Assembly: GCF_000282535.1 (NCBI RefSeq)
Contig: NZ_AKJC01000043.1
Span: 1-43,684 of the forward strand
Length of the DNA stretch: 43,684 nucleotides
Source: Pseudomonas sp. GM84
GTDB lineage: Bacteria; Pseudomonadota; Gammaproteobacteria; Pseudomonadales; Pseudomonadaceae
Direction: 5' to 3'
Shown here: positions 16,246-23,428 of the stretch, one piece after another
How the letters are laid out: every line of letters begins with the position of its first letter
Numbering within the stretch: the stretch's first letter is position 1
Translations under genes and position numbers: made by a program
The notes under the pieces: generated by a model
Database searches by the model: none
The model's input: only the letters and a program-made list of their open reading frames with translations
What the model was told of the DNA's origin: nothing

Positions 16246-16466
16246 TACACGCAGACCTCAGGTAACGACCCAATGCGCGACAATGCTCTTGACCAGGTGC
16301 CAAGGCTTCCACAATGAGATGTGTTCCATGACACGACTGGAGGTTCCCATTACACCTGCAACGGAAATGTACAAGAACCACTTCTTCAGCAGTCTGAACA
16401 GCTTCCTTTTGGTTCGTCGTAGCAATTAACACATCCTGAACCGTGTTCCTGTCCCCAAAAATGAAA

Positions 16467-16489
16467 AAGCCCGACGCTATGTCGGGCTT
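16467..16489 (-). terminator. Intrinsic terminator, best read on the minus strand
   Basis: AAGCCCGAC (16467-16475) and GTCGGGCTT (16481-16489) form a perfect 9-base-pair stem with a GCTAT loop. On the minus strand it is followed by TTTCATTTTT; on the plus strand by only CTGC. It could also stop plus-strand readthrough from the GTPase operon. No minus-strand gene is visible just upstream. Confidence 0.65.
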
Positions 16490-16802
16490 CTGCATCACTC
16501 CCCAACACGCGCAGGAATGACAGGATCGAAAAATAATCTGTCATGCGGCCATGCGAAGTCAAGCGGCATGCTTATACGCAAGCACCACGCTGGATTCTCG
16601 GAGAGTTGGCAAAACCCTTCTGGTCCGCCCTCTGTTGTCATCGAATGGGAAGTCAATGACGCCCAATGAAAAGCATCCTAGCGATACATGTGGATACTGA
16701 ATCGCTCGGTAACGATAAAGCGTTACGCAAAGCCGGATGCGCGCCCCTGTTCCCTGGCGGGAGGCAATCAAACGCATCCCAAGCAATCAAAGGGAATATT
16801 GG

Positions 16803-18044
16803 ATGAAACTCAGTTTTATTGATGGCGCACGCCTCAGTCGCCGGCGTGTGCTGCGCGATGCCTTCGCCCTCGCAATGGCGACCAGTCCATTAGCCAGCCT
16901 GGTCAAGGCGGCCGAAGAACCCGCCGAGGACGTCAGTGTTACCGCAGGCCCACGGCCCTTGGTGCAATACCCGCAGAAGCGACCTCTGACGCTGGTAACC
17001 ACTCGCCCCCCGCATCTCGAAACCCCGTTCCGCATCTTCAACGAGGGCCCCATCACCCCGAATGACGCTTTCTTTGTCCGTTACCACCTGGCCAACTTTC
17101 CTACCAGCATTGACCCGGATACCTACCGCCTGACGATCAAGGGCTCGGTCGATAAATCCCTGTCACTTTCCCTTGCCGAGCTCAAGGCGCTCGCCGAACC
17201 GATAGAGGTGGTGGCCGTGAACCAATGCTCGGGCAACAGCCGAGCGTTCTCGATGCCTCGCGTATTCGGGGCCCAGTTGGGCAATGGATCCATGGGCAAC
17301 GCCCGCTGGGTCGGCGTGTCGCTCAAGACCGTCCTGGAAAAAGCAGGCGTGAAAGCCGAGGCGAAGCAAGTGACCTTCGACGGCCTCGACAAACCGGTGC
17401 TTTCAAGCACGCCGGACTTCACCAAGGCCCTGGATATCGACCATGCCATGAACGGGGAACCCATGATTGCCTGGTCCATGAACGGGACTGAATTACCCTT
17501 CCTCAACGGCTACCCCATACGCCTTGTGGTGCCGGGCTATTTCGGCACCTATTGGGTCAAGCACCTGAGTGAAATCGAAGTGCTCGACCACACCTATGAG
17601 GGGTTCTTCATGGCGAAGGGCTACCGCGTGCCAGACAACGACTGCCTCTGCGTCGCCCCCGGCACCACGCCGGCCAAGACACGGCCGATTTCCAAGTTGC
17701 CCGTGCGCAGCTTCATCACCAGCGTTAGCCACGGCGATGTATTGCCGCTAGAGCAATCCGTAGTGCTCAAGGGCATTGCCTTCGATGGTGGTGCCGGCAT
17801 CAGCAAAGTGGAGGTCTCGATCGACGGTGGCAAGCAGTGGCGCGCTGCCGAACTTGGGCAGGATCTTGGCCGCTTCTCCTTCCGTGAGTGGACGCTGCCG
17901 ATCAGCTTCGCCCACCGTGGCGCGACACAGCTGATGGTGCGGGCGTCCAGTAACGCGGGGGAAACCCAGCCACTGCGAGCCGACTGGAATCCTGGCGGCT
18001 ATCGCCGCAACGTCGTGGAAACAACCCACGTGACCATTGCCTGA
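16803..18044 (+). CDS. sorA: Sulfite dehydrogenase molybdenum subunit, SorA-like
   Basis: The 413-residue product is a sulfite-oxidase-family molybdopterin enzyme that oxidises sulfite to sulfate in the periplasm. It begins with a twin-arginine signal (LSRRRVLRDA at 11-20 plus a hydrophobic stretch), expected for a cofactor-loaded Tat substrate. The Mo-ligand cysteine lies in NQCSGNSR (Cys142), and the C-terminal dimerisation domain contains KVEVSIDGGKQW. I chose the start at 16803, with AAGGGAATATTGG before it. An upstream in-frame ATG at 16737 would push the Tat motif inward. A cytochrome c gene follows nine bases later, matching the SorAB arrangement. Specificity for sulfite rather than another substrate is inferred from the family. 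Confidence 0.85.
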   Translation: MKLSFIDGARLSRRRVLRDAFALAMATSPLASLVKAAEEPAEDVSVTAGPRPLVQYPQKRPLTLVTTRPPHLETPFRIFNEGPITPNDAFFVRYHLANFPTSIDPDTYRLTIKGSVDKSLSLSLAELKALAEPIEVVAVNQCSGNSRAFSMPRVFGAQLGNGSMGNARWVGVSLKTVLEKAGVKAEAKQVTFDGLDKPVLSSTPDFTKALDIDHAMNGEPMIAWSMNGTELPFLNGYPIRLVVPGYFGTYWVKHLSEIEVLDHTYEGFFMAKGYRVPDNDCLCVAPGTTPAKTRPISKLPVRSFITSVSHGDVLPLEQSVVLKGIAFDGGAGISKVEVSIDGGKQWRAAELGQDLGRFSFREWTLPISFAHRGATQLMVRASSNAGETQPLRADWNPGGYRRNVVETTHVTIA

Positions 18045-18053
18045 GGGGGTAGC

Positions 18054-18695
18054 ATGCATCGCATCACATTCCTGCCCGCCTTGCTCTTTGCAACGCAGGC
18101 TTGTTGGATCGCCACGGCGGCGGCAGAACCGCTCACGATCAAATTGCCGCCGGAAACGGCTGCGCTCAAACCCAGTTCGCTGCCGGGTTATGCCTTGGCG
18201 CAACAGAAATGTTCAACCTGCCATTCAGCCGACTACATCAACTTCCAACCGCCCGGTATGAGCCTGGAACAATGGACGGCAGAAGCGGGCAAGATGAAAA
18301 ACACTTATGGCGCGCCGATCAGCGATGAAGATGTGAGCATCATCGGCGCCTACCTGGCGGCGACCTACGGTTCTGCCCATGACAACGACGCCGGGGTGCA
18401 AGCGGCCTCTTATCCATCGAAAACCGAGGCCACTCCCGTTGCAAAAAACGATGCCATGTCTTTGCTGCAGAACAATGCCTGCCTTTCGTGTCACGCCGTT
18501 GATCACAAGGTGGTGGGCCCGTCTTATCACGAGGTGGCAGCCAAATATGCCGGCGACGCGCAGGGGCTGGAGAAAGTGACATCCAGTATTCAGCAAGGCG
18601 GCAGTGGCAAGTGGGGGAATGTGCCCATGCCGGCTTTTGCGCAGTTGAAAGCGGATGATTTGAAAAAGCTGGCGACGTTTATTCTTGAGCAGTAA
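18054..18695 (+). CDS. sorB: Sulfite dehydrogenase cytochrome c subunit, SorB-like, two haem sites
   Basis: The 213-residue periplasmic cytochrome has an N-terminal signal peptide (about 1-24). Two haem c motifs are present: CSTCH at 53-57 and CLSCH at 143-147. The second domain has a VPMPAF Met-ligand loop near 190-195 and looks like a class I cytochrome c. It would accept electrons from the molybdenum subunit encoded immediately upstream and pass them to the respiratory chain. The classic SorB from Starkeya has one haem, so this two-domain form is longer than that prototype. The start overlaps no gene and follows GGGGGTAGC. Confidence 0.82.
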   Translation: MHRITFLPALLFATQACWIATAAAEPLTIKLPPETAALKPSSLPGYALAQQKCSTCHSADYINFQPPGMSLEQWTAEAGKMKNTYGAPISDEDVSIIGAYLAATYGSAHDNDAGVQAASYPSKTEATPVAKNDAMSLLQNNACLSCHAVDHKVVGPSYHEVAAKYAGDAQGLEKVTSSIQQGGSGKWGNVPMPAFAQLKADDLKKLATFILEQ

Positions 18696-18723
18696 ACAAA
18701 TCCGGACAGGCAATGACGAGCGT

Positions 18724-18755
18724 GCGGCCTATCAAGGCCGCCCTTTGATTTCTTG
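18724..18755 (+). terminator. Terminator after sorAB
   Basis: GCGGCCT (18724-18730) and AGGCCGC (18735-18741) form a 7-base-pair stem with a 4-base loop, followed by CCTTTGATTTCTT. It lies 28 bases after the sorB stop and is a reasonable intrinsic terminator. Confidence 0.65.
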
Positions 18756-18826
18756 GTCCTTACCCATATGCTCACCGCTTGATGTGGCTGCCCGGACGCA
18801 GCTGCCGTTGGGATACAGGGAATGGC

Positions 18827-19270
18827 ATGACAAGGCTCACCAAACTTCGAGTTTTGCTGACACTGGGCGCGATCATTGGAATCGCACCGCTCACCTACTC
18901 TTTCATCGGGGGCACGCTGTTTCTGGCGGTACTGCTTTTCAAAGTTCCGGAGTTTGTGGTGCCCGTCTTTCTGATTTCCACGGTAGGCCTGTGGGGCTGT
19001 TGGAAGGCCTATGCGGCGGCCATGGCGCGCGAGCCGAAGCTACCTCTGGACCGGCGAGTTGTCGCAGCAGTCATCATTGCGATCATCTGGGGACTGCTCT
19101 GGGCAGGCGGATTGGGCTGGGTCAGCGCAGATAACGAATTGGAATGGGATAGCGCTATTACGCTGCTGCTCTTCCCAATGCCTGGATTGACGGCGGCGGT
19201 CATGCTCCTCGTTACTCACCGAAGGGCGCGTTTAGGTTCAGAAGATTGCGTTGCGGCAACAGCTGACTGA
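18827..19270 (+). CDS. Small multi-pass membrane protein, unknown
   Basis: The 147-residue product has about four hydrophobic segments (roughly residues 6-28, 33-55, 78-100 and 110-132) separated by short charged loops, so it is an inner-membrane protein. I recognise no family. The ATG at 18827 has CAGGGA upstream and is preferred to in-frame ATGs at 18779/18782. It follows the sorAB terminator and precedes a DUF6434-like gene, and is probably monocistronic. Confidence 0.65.
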   Translation: MTRLTKLRVLLTLGAIIGIAPLTYSFIGGTLFLAVLLFKVPEFVVPVFLISTVGLWGCWKAYAAAMAREPKLPLDRRVVAAVIIAIIWGLLWAGGLGWVSADNELEWDSAITLLLFPMPGLTAAVMLLVTHRRARLGSEDCVAATAD

Positions 19271-19295
19271 GTGGATGGCAAAGAAGGAAATGGAA

Positions 19296-19505
19296 ATGAG
19301 CCTCGACTGGCACGCTGGACCGATCACCCGCGCTACCCCGATAGACACCGGCTACCGCAACACACAGAAGGTGCGGCAGTTTCTGGTGCGTGAGTGTGGC
19401 GATGCTTTCAAGTTTGATCGCGCCTTCATGGCCTGGATCAAGAGCGGGGCTCCAGCCAACATGGGCGAAGTTGCGGATGAATGGCTGCGTATCCACATGC
19501 TTTAG
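19296..19505 (+). CDS. DUF6434-like small protein
   Basis: The 69-residue product has the pattern of the DUF6434 family: DWHAGPITRATPIDTGYRNT, then VRQFLVRECG, FKFDRAFMAWIKSG and ADEW near the C-terminus. The family is small, soluble and of unknown function; some members are found with SAP-type DNA-binding domains. The start at 19296 has AAGGA seven bases upstream. It lies 25 bases beyond the stop of the membrane protein gene on the same strand. Confidence 0.7.
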   Translation: MSLDWHAGPITRATPIDTGYRNTQKVRQFLVRECGDAFKFDRAFMAWIKSGAPANMGEVADEWLRIHML

Positions 19506-19979
19506 GGAACAGTCGGCGCTAACTGAGGCCGCGTGCTTCAGCGGTTGATTTTTCCCTATCGAATGGACGATTTGTACATGAGTCCCGGCGAGCCTGTCGA
19601 AGTGTTTAAGTTAATCGCCGAAGCTCTCGCGTTACATACTGTTACGCCTAACGGCTAAAAAAATCAGAATTAGCTGCTTTCTTGTAGGACATTTCCCAAA
19701 GATACTGCCGACGCCTGTTTTTCGTTGCGCACGCAAAAAGTGGACTCTAGTCTCGGCACGTCGCTGTCACTCAGCGACTGGGTTAGCCGCCCAAAAAACG
19801 TCGGACACCACAGCCGTGCAATACCGAGCAATCGGCATTCGCGCCTCTATGGCGGCTGTGCGTGGGGCACCTTCGGGTGCGCCGGGTGCCTGACGTCCCG
19901 GTCGGCTAACCCGCGTACAGCTGCCACCTATTCGTTTAGCCGCGTTTGGTGGTTGCTCAACTACGACAGGAGCCACACC
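19506..19979 (+). other. 474-base non-coding interval with leader RNA
   Basis: The first 270 bases show no gene or clear signal beyond AT-rich stretches. The last 200 bases form the structured leader described separately. Open frames that run through the leader into the DUF6124-like gene have no ribosome-binding site of their own. Confidence 0.5.
19780..19957 (+). ncRNA. Structured leader RNA upstream of DUF6124-like gene
   Basis: The segment folds by eye into a multi-branched structure. A closing 10-base-pair helix GGGTTAGCCG/CGGCTAACCC (19780-19789 with 19903-19912) encloses CACAGCCG/CGGCTGTG (19809-19816 with 19853-19860) and a GCACC-TTCG-GGTGC hairpin (19867-19880). A further stem, AGCTGCCACC/GGTGGTTGCT (19919-19928 with 19948-19957, one T/T mismatch), sits about a dozen bases before the AGGAG ribosome-binding site. 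I recall very similar sequence ahead of DUF6124-type genes in many Pseudomonas genomes, which I could not check here. It may be a cis-regulatory RNA or a small RNA. Confidence 0.55.
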
Positions 19980-20222
19980 ATGCTGAAGATCGTTCCCGAT
20001 CCGCCACACAACGCTCACTCCCTCGAAGACACGCTGATGGTGGCCGCTGACTACGCACTCTGCGCGGAAGTCGTTGCCCAACAGGCGATGTTGATGCAGC
20101 CCAAATCACCTGTGTCCTTGCTGATCATGGCGTCAATGCACGAGCTTGATGCCCTGCGCAAATTGCTCGAGTCGGCACTGGTTCAAATACAAAAGCCAGC
20201 CGATCCGCAGACAATGCATTAG
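19980..20222 (+). CDS. DUF6124-like small protein
   Basis: The 80-residue product starts MLKIVPDPPHN and continues with SLEDTLMVAADYALCA, matching the small Pseudomonas DUF6124 proteins. It is soluble and helical; function unknown. The ATG at 19980 follows AGGAGCCACACC and lies directly after the structured leader. Two DUF3077-like genes of similar size follow, so this is a small cluster of related genus-specific proteins. Confidence 0.75.
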   Translation: MLKIVPDPPHNAHSLEDTLMVAADYALCAEVVAQQAMLMQPKSPVSLLIMASMHELDALRKLLESALVQIQKPADPQTMH

Positions 20223-20322
20223 TCCGCATCATGATCCGCCTGGCCTGACCCTTTCGCAGGCTTGCTCCCTCGCACAGCACCGTCCCTGAGGTTGTAGACG
20301 ACCCTCAGGCGATCAGTGAAAC

Positions 20323-20350
20323 CTGTGGGAGCCCGGCTTGCCGGCGATAG
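20323..20350 (+). repeat. REP element
   Basis: The sequence CTGTGGGAGCCCGGCTTG followed by CCGGCGATAG is the standard Pseudomonas REP core, an imperfect palindrome around GCCGGC. It lies between the DUF6124-like and first DUF3077-like genes. Confidence 0.75.
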
Positions 20351-20389
20351 GGCCAGCCCAGGCATCTACAACTTCAGGGAGATCAAACA

Positions 20390-20659
20390 ATGGCCACCGA
20401 AGAAACCCATTTCACTGTCGGAAAAATCACCTTCTACCAAGGCAATAACCAGACCCATCCATTGTTCCGCATCGAACCCGGCATCCCCTGCCAGAGCGCC
20501 CGCGAACAGGCCTCGGAACTGATGGGCTATGCCCGCGACCTGTCCATCGACGGCCTGATCGAAGACAAACCCCAGCTACTCTGGGCCTCGCACTACCTCT
20601 GCGCCCTGGCCAAGGCCCTGCTCGACGATGCCGAACTGGGCATGATGAAAACCCCTTGA
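20390..20659 (+). CDS. DUF3077-like small protein
   Basis: The 89-residue product has the pattern of the Pseudomonas DUF3077 family: an N-terminal FTVGKITFYQG, then LFRIEPGIPCQSAREQASEL and a C-terminal helix with ASHYLCALAKALLDD. Function is unknown. The start is preceded by CAGGGAGATCAAACA. It lies between two REP elements, and a second, diverged family member follows 133 bases after it. Confidence 0.8.
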   Translation: MATEETHFTVGKITFYQGNNQTHPLFRIEPGIPCQSAREQASELMGYARDLSIDGLIEDKPQLLWASHYLCALAKALLDDAELGMMKTP

Positions 20660-20707
20660 AGCCCCAGCCCACAGGCCCACCGGCGCCCCGCTCGGCGCGG
20701 TCCCCCC

Positions 20708-20750
20708 GGTGGGAGCCGCGCTTGCCGGCGATGGGCCGCAAAGCGGCCCC
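20708..20750 (+). repeat. REP element with extended hairpin
   Basis: GGTGGGAGCCGCGCTTGCC is followed by GGCGATGGGCCGCAAAGCGGCCCC. Apart from one base it is the reverse complement of the element at 36367-36408. GGGCCGC/GCGGCCC forms a second small hairpin. It sits between the two DUF3077-like genes. Confidence 0.8.
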
Positions 20751-20792
20751 AACAATTTAAACCCCAGCGCCGACACCCAGGACAACTCACTC

Positions 20793-21071
20793 ATGCCCCA
20801 AGCCAACATCACAAACAGCCGAACCAGAAGTAATCCCGATCATAGTTACGGCCCACCCCAGCGGCTGTTCACTGTCATCCCCGGGATACCCATCAAGCAA
20901 GCCAAAGCCCAAGCCTCAAAACTGATGGACTGCGCCCGCTATCTCAATCACACCGGCGTCATGCTGGGCGACCACCGAATGGTCGCAGCATCCCACCACC
21001 TCAATACGATGGTAAGTGCGCTATTGGACCATCTTGAAGTTGAACTCCCCTCACTCTCGAAACCATGCTGA
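20793..21071 (+). CDS. Second DUF3077-like small protein
   Basis: The 92-residue product shares the layout of the preceding DUF3077-like protein: LFTVIPGIPIKQAKAQASKL, MDCARYL and a C-terminal ASHHLNTMVSALLDHLE. The start at 20793 has AGGA about eight bases upstream; a longer frame upstream runs through the REP element and is not credible. It is the third member of a tandem set of small helical proteins. Function unknown. Confidence 0.72.
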   Translation: MPQANITNSRTRSNPDHSYGPPQRLFTVIPGIPIKQAKAQASKLMDCARYLNHTGVMLGDHRMVAASHHLNTMVSALLDHLEVELPSLSKPC

Positions 21072-21135
21072 TCGGTAGTAAGGCCGATCCAGTTCGGCCA
21101 CAATCGATCACTCAGTTCAAGCTGGGACGCACCGC

Positions 21136-22299
21136 ATGCTCACCACCCTCGCCATCGGCAACTACCGCTCGATCAACCATCTTGTACTGCCGCTAGGCCA
21201 ACTCAACCTGGTGACCGGTGCCAACGGCAGCGGCAAATCCAATCTGTACAAAGCCCTGCGCCTGCTCGCCGAAACCGCCCAGGGCGGCGTGATCGAAGCG
21301 CTTGCCCGTGAAGGCGGACTGGATTCGACCTGGTGGGCCGGGCCTGAGATGAGTGCGCGCATGAAGCGTGGCGAGGTGCCCATCCAGGGCCAGCATCCGC
21401 GCGAAGCCAAACGCCTGCGCCTCGGTTTCGCCACCGAGGACTTCGGCTTTGCCATCTCGCTCGGCCTGCCGATTCCCCTGCCCTATCCCACCGCATTCAT
21501 GCTCGACCCCGAGATCAAATCCGAAGCCATCTGGGGCACCGGCGCCTACCGGCCATCGTCCTTGCTGGTAGAGCGCAAGAACGCGATGGTTCGTGCGCGG
21601 GAGGGAAACGGTTGGACGGTGCTGGATCAACATGCCGATAGCTGTGAGAGCTTTTTCAACATCGTTGGCCGCCCACGCCAGGCGCCGGAGATCGGAGAGC
21701 TGCGGGCTTTCATCAACAGTTGGCGGTTCTACGATCACTTCCGCATCGACCGCGATGCGCCCTGCCGTCAACCGCAGCTGGGGACGCGCTCGCCGGTTCT
21801 GCATCACGACGGACGCAACCTTGCCTCGGCGTTGCAGACCATCATCGAGATTGGTGAGGTTGAAGACCTCATGGCAGCACTGGAAGATGCGTTTCCTGGT
21901 ACTCGCCTGGAGATTGATGCTCCACCGGGTGGGCTGTTCAGCGTGCGACTGCACCAGCATGGGCTTTTGCGCCCGCTGGGTGGTGCTGAGTTATCGGATG
22001 GCACGCTGCGTTATCTGCTGTTGATGGCTGCGCTGCTGACGCCACGGCCGCCGTCGCTGATGGTGCTCAATGAACCGGAAACCAGCTTGCATGCTGACCT
22101 GCTACCTGCACTGGCGCGACTGATCATTCGCGCTTCTCGCCGTAGCCAGGTTTGGGTCGTGTCTCACAGTGCCCCGTTGATTGAGGCGCTGCGGGCGTGT
22201 GACGGTTGCAATGTGTTGGAGCTGGAGAAGAACCAGGGGCAGACTCAGCTACGCGGGGTTCAGTTGCTTGATGAGCCCCTGTGGCGATGGATTGATTGA
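21136..22299 (+). CDS. AAA-family ATPase, RecF/SMC-like ABC fold
   Basis: The 387-residue product is a predicted ATPase of the AAA_21 / COG4637 kind. The N-terminus has the RecF-like opening IGNYRSIN, Walker A GANGSGKSN at 28-36, an ABC-like SDGTLRYLLLMA signature around 288-300, Walker B SLMVLNEPETSLH, and a late VVSHSAPLIEAL switch segment. Such proteins are cytoplasmic and probably act on DNA or as partners of nucleases. No nuclease (OLD/TOPRIM) is adjacent. The gene ends 27 bases before a convergent unknown gene. It may be a core gene, since GC and codon use match the left half of the window. Confidence 0.85.
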   Translation: MLTTLAIGNYRSINHLVLPLGQLNLVTGANGSGKSNLYKALRLLAETAQGGVIEALAREGGLDSTWWAGPEMSARMKRGEVPIQGQHPREAKRLRLGFATEDFGFAISLGLPIPLPYPTAFMLDPEIKSEAIWGTGAYRPSSLLVERKNAMVRAREGNGWTVLDQHADSCESFFNIVGRPRQAPEIGELRAFINSWRFYDHFRIDRDAPCRQPQLGTRSPVLHHDGRNLASALQTIIEIGEVEDLMAALEDAFPGTRLEIDAPPGGLFSVRLHQHGLLRPLGGAELSDGTLRYLLLMAALLTPRPPSLMVLNEPETSLHADLLPALARLIIRASRRSQVWVVSHSAPLIEALRACDGCNVLELEKNQGQTQLRGVQLLDEPLWRWID

Positions 22300-22326
22300 T
22301 CCTTACAGCATCGAGGGACGAAGGAT

Positions 22327-23097
22327 CTAAATAGGCGATGTTGGTCCAGACCTTGTTTGATCGAGGCGGTCCAACAACCGGACCATCATTTCCAGTTCGT
22401 CCCCCATAGCCCCTGATTGAACCAGTTCGTTGATACAAGCTTGAACAACCGGAGACCATCGCTGCTCTGCTTGCTGCTTCAGTGAATCGAGCAACTGCAG
22501 TCCACCATAGCCTGCATCCATGGCCACATCCATTTCCGCCTGAAAAGATGATGTGATCTCCTCATCTAGGCCAATGGCCACTTGCTCCTCTTCTTGCTCA
22601 CCATGAGCACTTTCAATCGTCTTGGGCTGCACAGAAGCCGAGAGGGAGTTTATGAAGTCACTGGCCCTTTGGCTCATTCGTTGCACAGTGCCCAATTGAG
22701 TGTTTCGTCGGAGCGTGCATGGCAGAAAGAAGCTCACTTGCTCCCCATAACCGAGCACTGCATCCCCCCACTCACGTAGGGTTGTTTTTTCCTCACCGCG
22801 TGGATAGTTCTTTCGCGCTCGAAGCCGAGTAACTACCGACTCACTCAAAGTACTCGGATCAACCAGAACCTTGTATTTGCGCAGCAGGTCATAGGCCACC
22901 TTCTGGGCAGGGGGCAACAGACTCGAGTCAACCTCTAGAGACAGCTCTCCACGATCGCTAATATCTGCCGCGCCCACAAGACTCAACAACTGTGAAAGAT
23001 GATTGTGCTGACTCGTAGCGTCGGGAATGATCCAATCAGAGACCAAAGCTTGAGCCCGACTGATGGACTGAGCGTGTTTCTTTTGATCAGTTGGCAT
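22327..23097 (-). CDS. Uncharacterised island protein sharing a block with the 2768-3853 product
   Basis: The 256-residue soluble protein is of no family I recognise. Residues 63-116 contain YKVLVD and KTTLREWGDAVLG, closely matching residues 7-58 of the protein at 2768-3853. The middle is acidic, and the C-terminus is helical with a repeated DxLxQ pattern (ELEMMVRLLDRLDQT). It is convergent with the AAA ATPase and divergent from the wHTH-like gene at 23429. Base composition is lower in GC than the genes to its left, marking the start of the accessory island. Function unknown. Confidence 0.72.
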   Translation of the reverse strand: MPTDQKKHAQSISRAQALVSDWIIPDATSQHNHLSQLLSLVGAADISDRGELSLEVDSSLLPPAQKVAYDLLRKYKVLVDPSTLSESVVTRLRARKNYPRGEEKTTLREWGDAVLGYGEQVSFFLPCTLRRNTQLGTVQRMSQRASDFINSLSASVQPKTIESAHGEQEEEQVAIGLDEEITSSFQAEMDVAMDAGYGGLQLLDSLKQQAEQRWSPVVQACINELVQSGAMGDELEMMVRLLDRLDQTRSGPTSPI

Positions 23098-23428
23098 TCA
23101 TGTTGTTCCTGTGCGAAAAGTAATTTCGAGTCTTTGGTGAAGCATTAAAGACAGGTGCTGACCAACTGCAGCACAGCAATCGTAGGTACAACCACCCCAC
23201 CGGGGCTTAAGGACTCTGCTTGGTCAGGACAACTCGACGTCGGAGCAGCTAGGGCGGAGCACTACTTAAAGATTTGATGCCACAGCGTTTTCTGACCTGC
23301 CACGAAAGCCGTCCAGCGATAGCCTTTGATCGCCCGCGAGAAGGAACCGCTGTACTCGGAAAGCTATCGTTGGCATTATTGGCACAACGCCACCACAGCG
23401 CAAACTCTCTTGGTTCAGGCAGTTGGAT
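23098..23428. other. 331-base divergent intergenic region with inverted repeat
   Basis: The region separates two unknown genes that point away from each other and should hold both promoters. CCAGCGATAGC (23313-23323) pairs with GCTATCGTTGG (23363-23373) through one G-T wobble. The following CTTT/AAA extends the stem past a bulge, with about 35 bases between. This could be an operator pair or an RNA hairpin in the leader of the plus-strand gene. No coding gene was seen. Confidence 0.4.

Larger units (their letters stand above)
16209..16802. other. 594-base gene-free interval
   Basis: No convincing protein gene was found between the GTPase operon and sorA. The interval holds the hairpin at 16224-16245, a bidirectional-looking terminator at 16467-16489, and the presumed sorA promoter and leader. 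A 106-residue reverse frame at 16178-16498 overlaps the terminator and the end of the GTPase gene and looks non-coding. Confidence 0.6.

Noticed and set aside
16178..16498. 106-codon minus-strand frame after the GTPase operon
   Set aside because: It spans a terminator hairpin and the end of a real gene and has no protein-like features.
20427..20812. Several minus-strand frames over the DUF3077 genes
   Set aside because: They run through REP elements and are rich in Arg/Gly from GC-rich repeats; the plus-strand genes have family matches.
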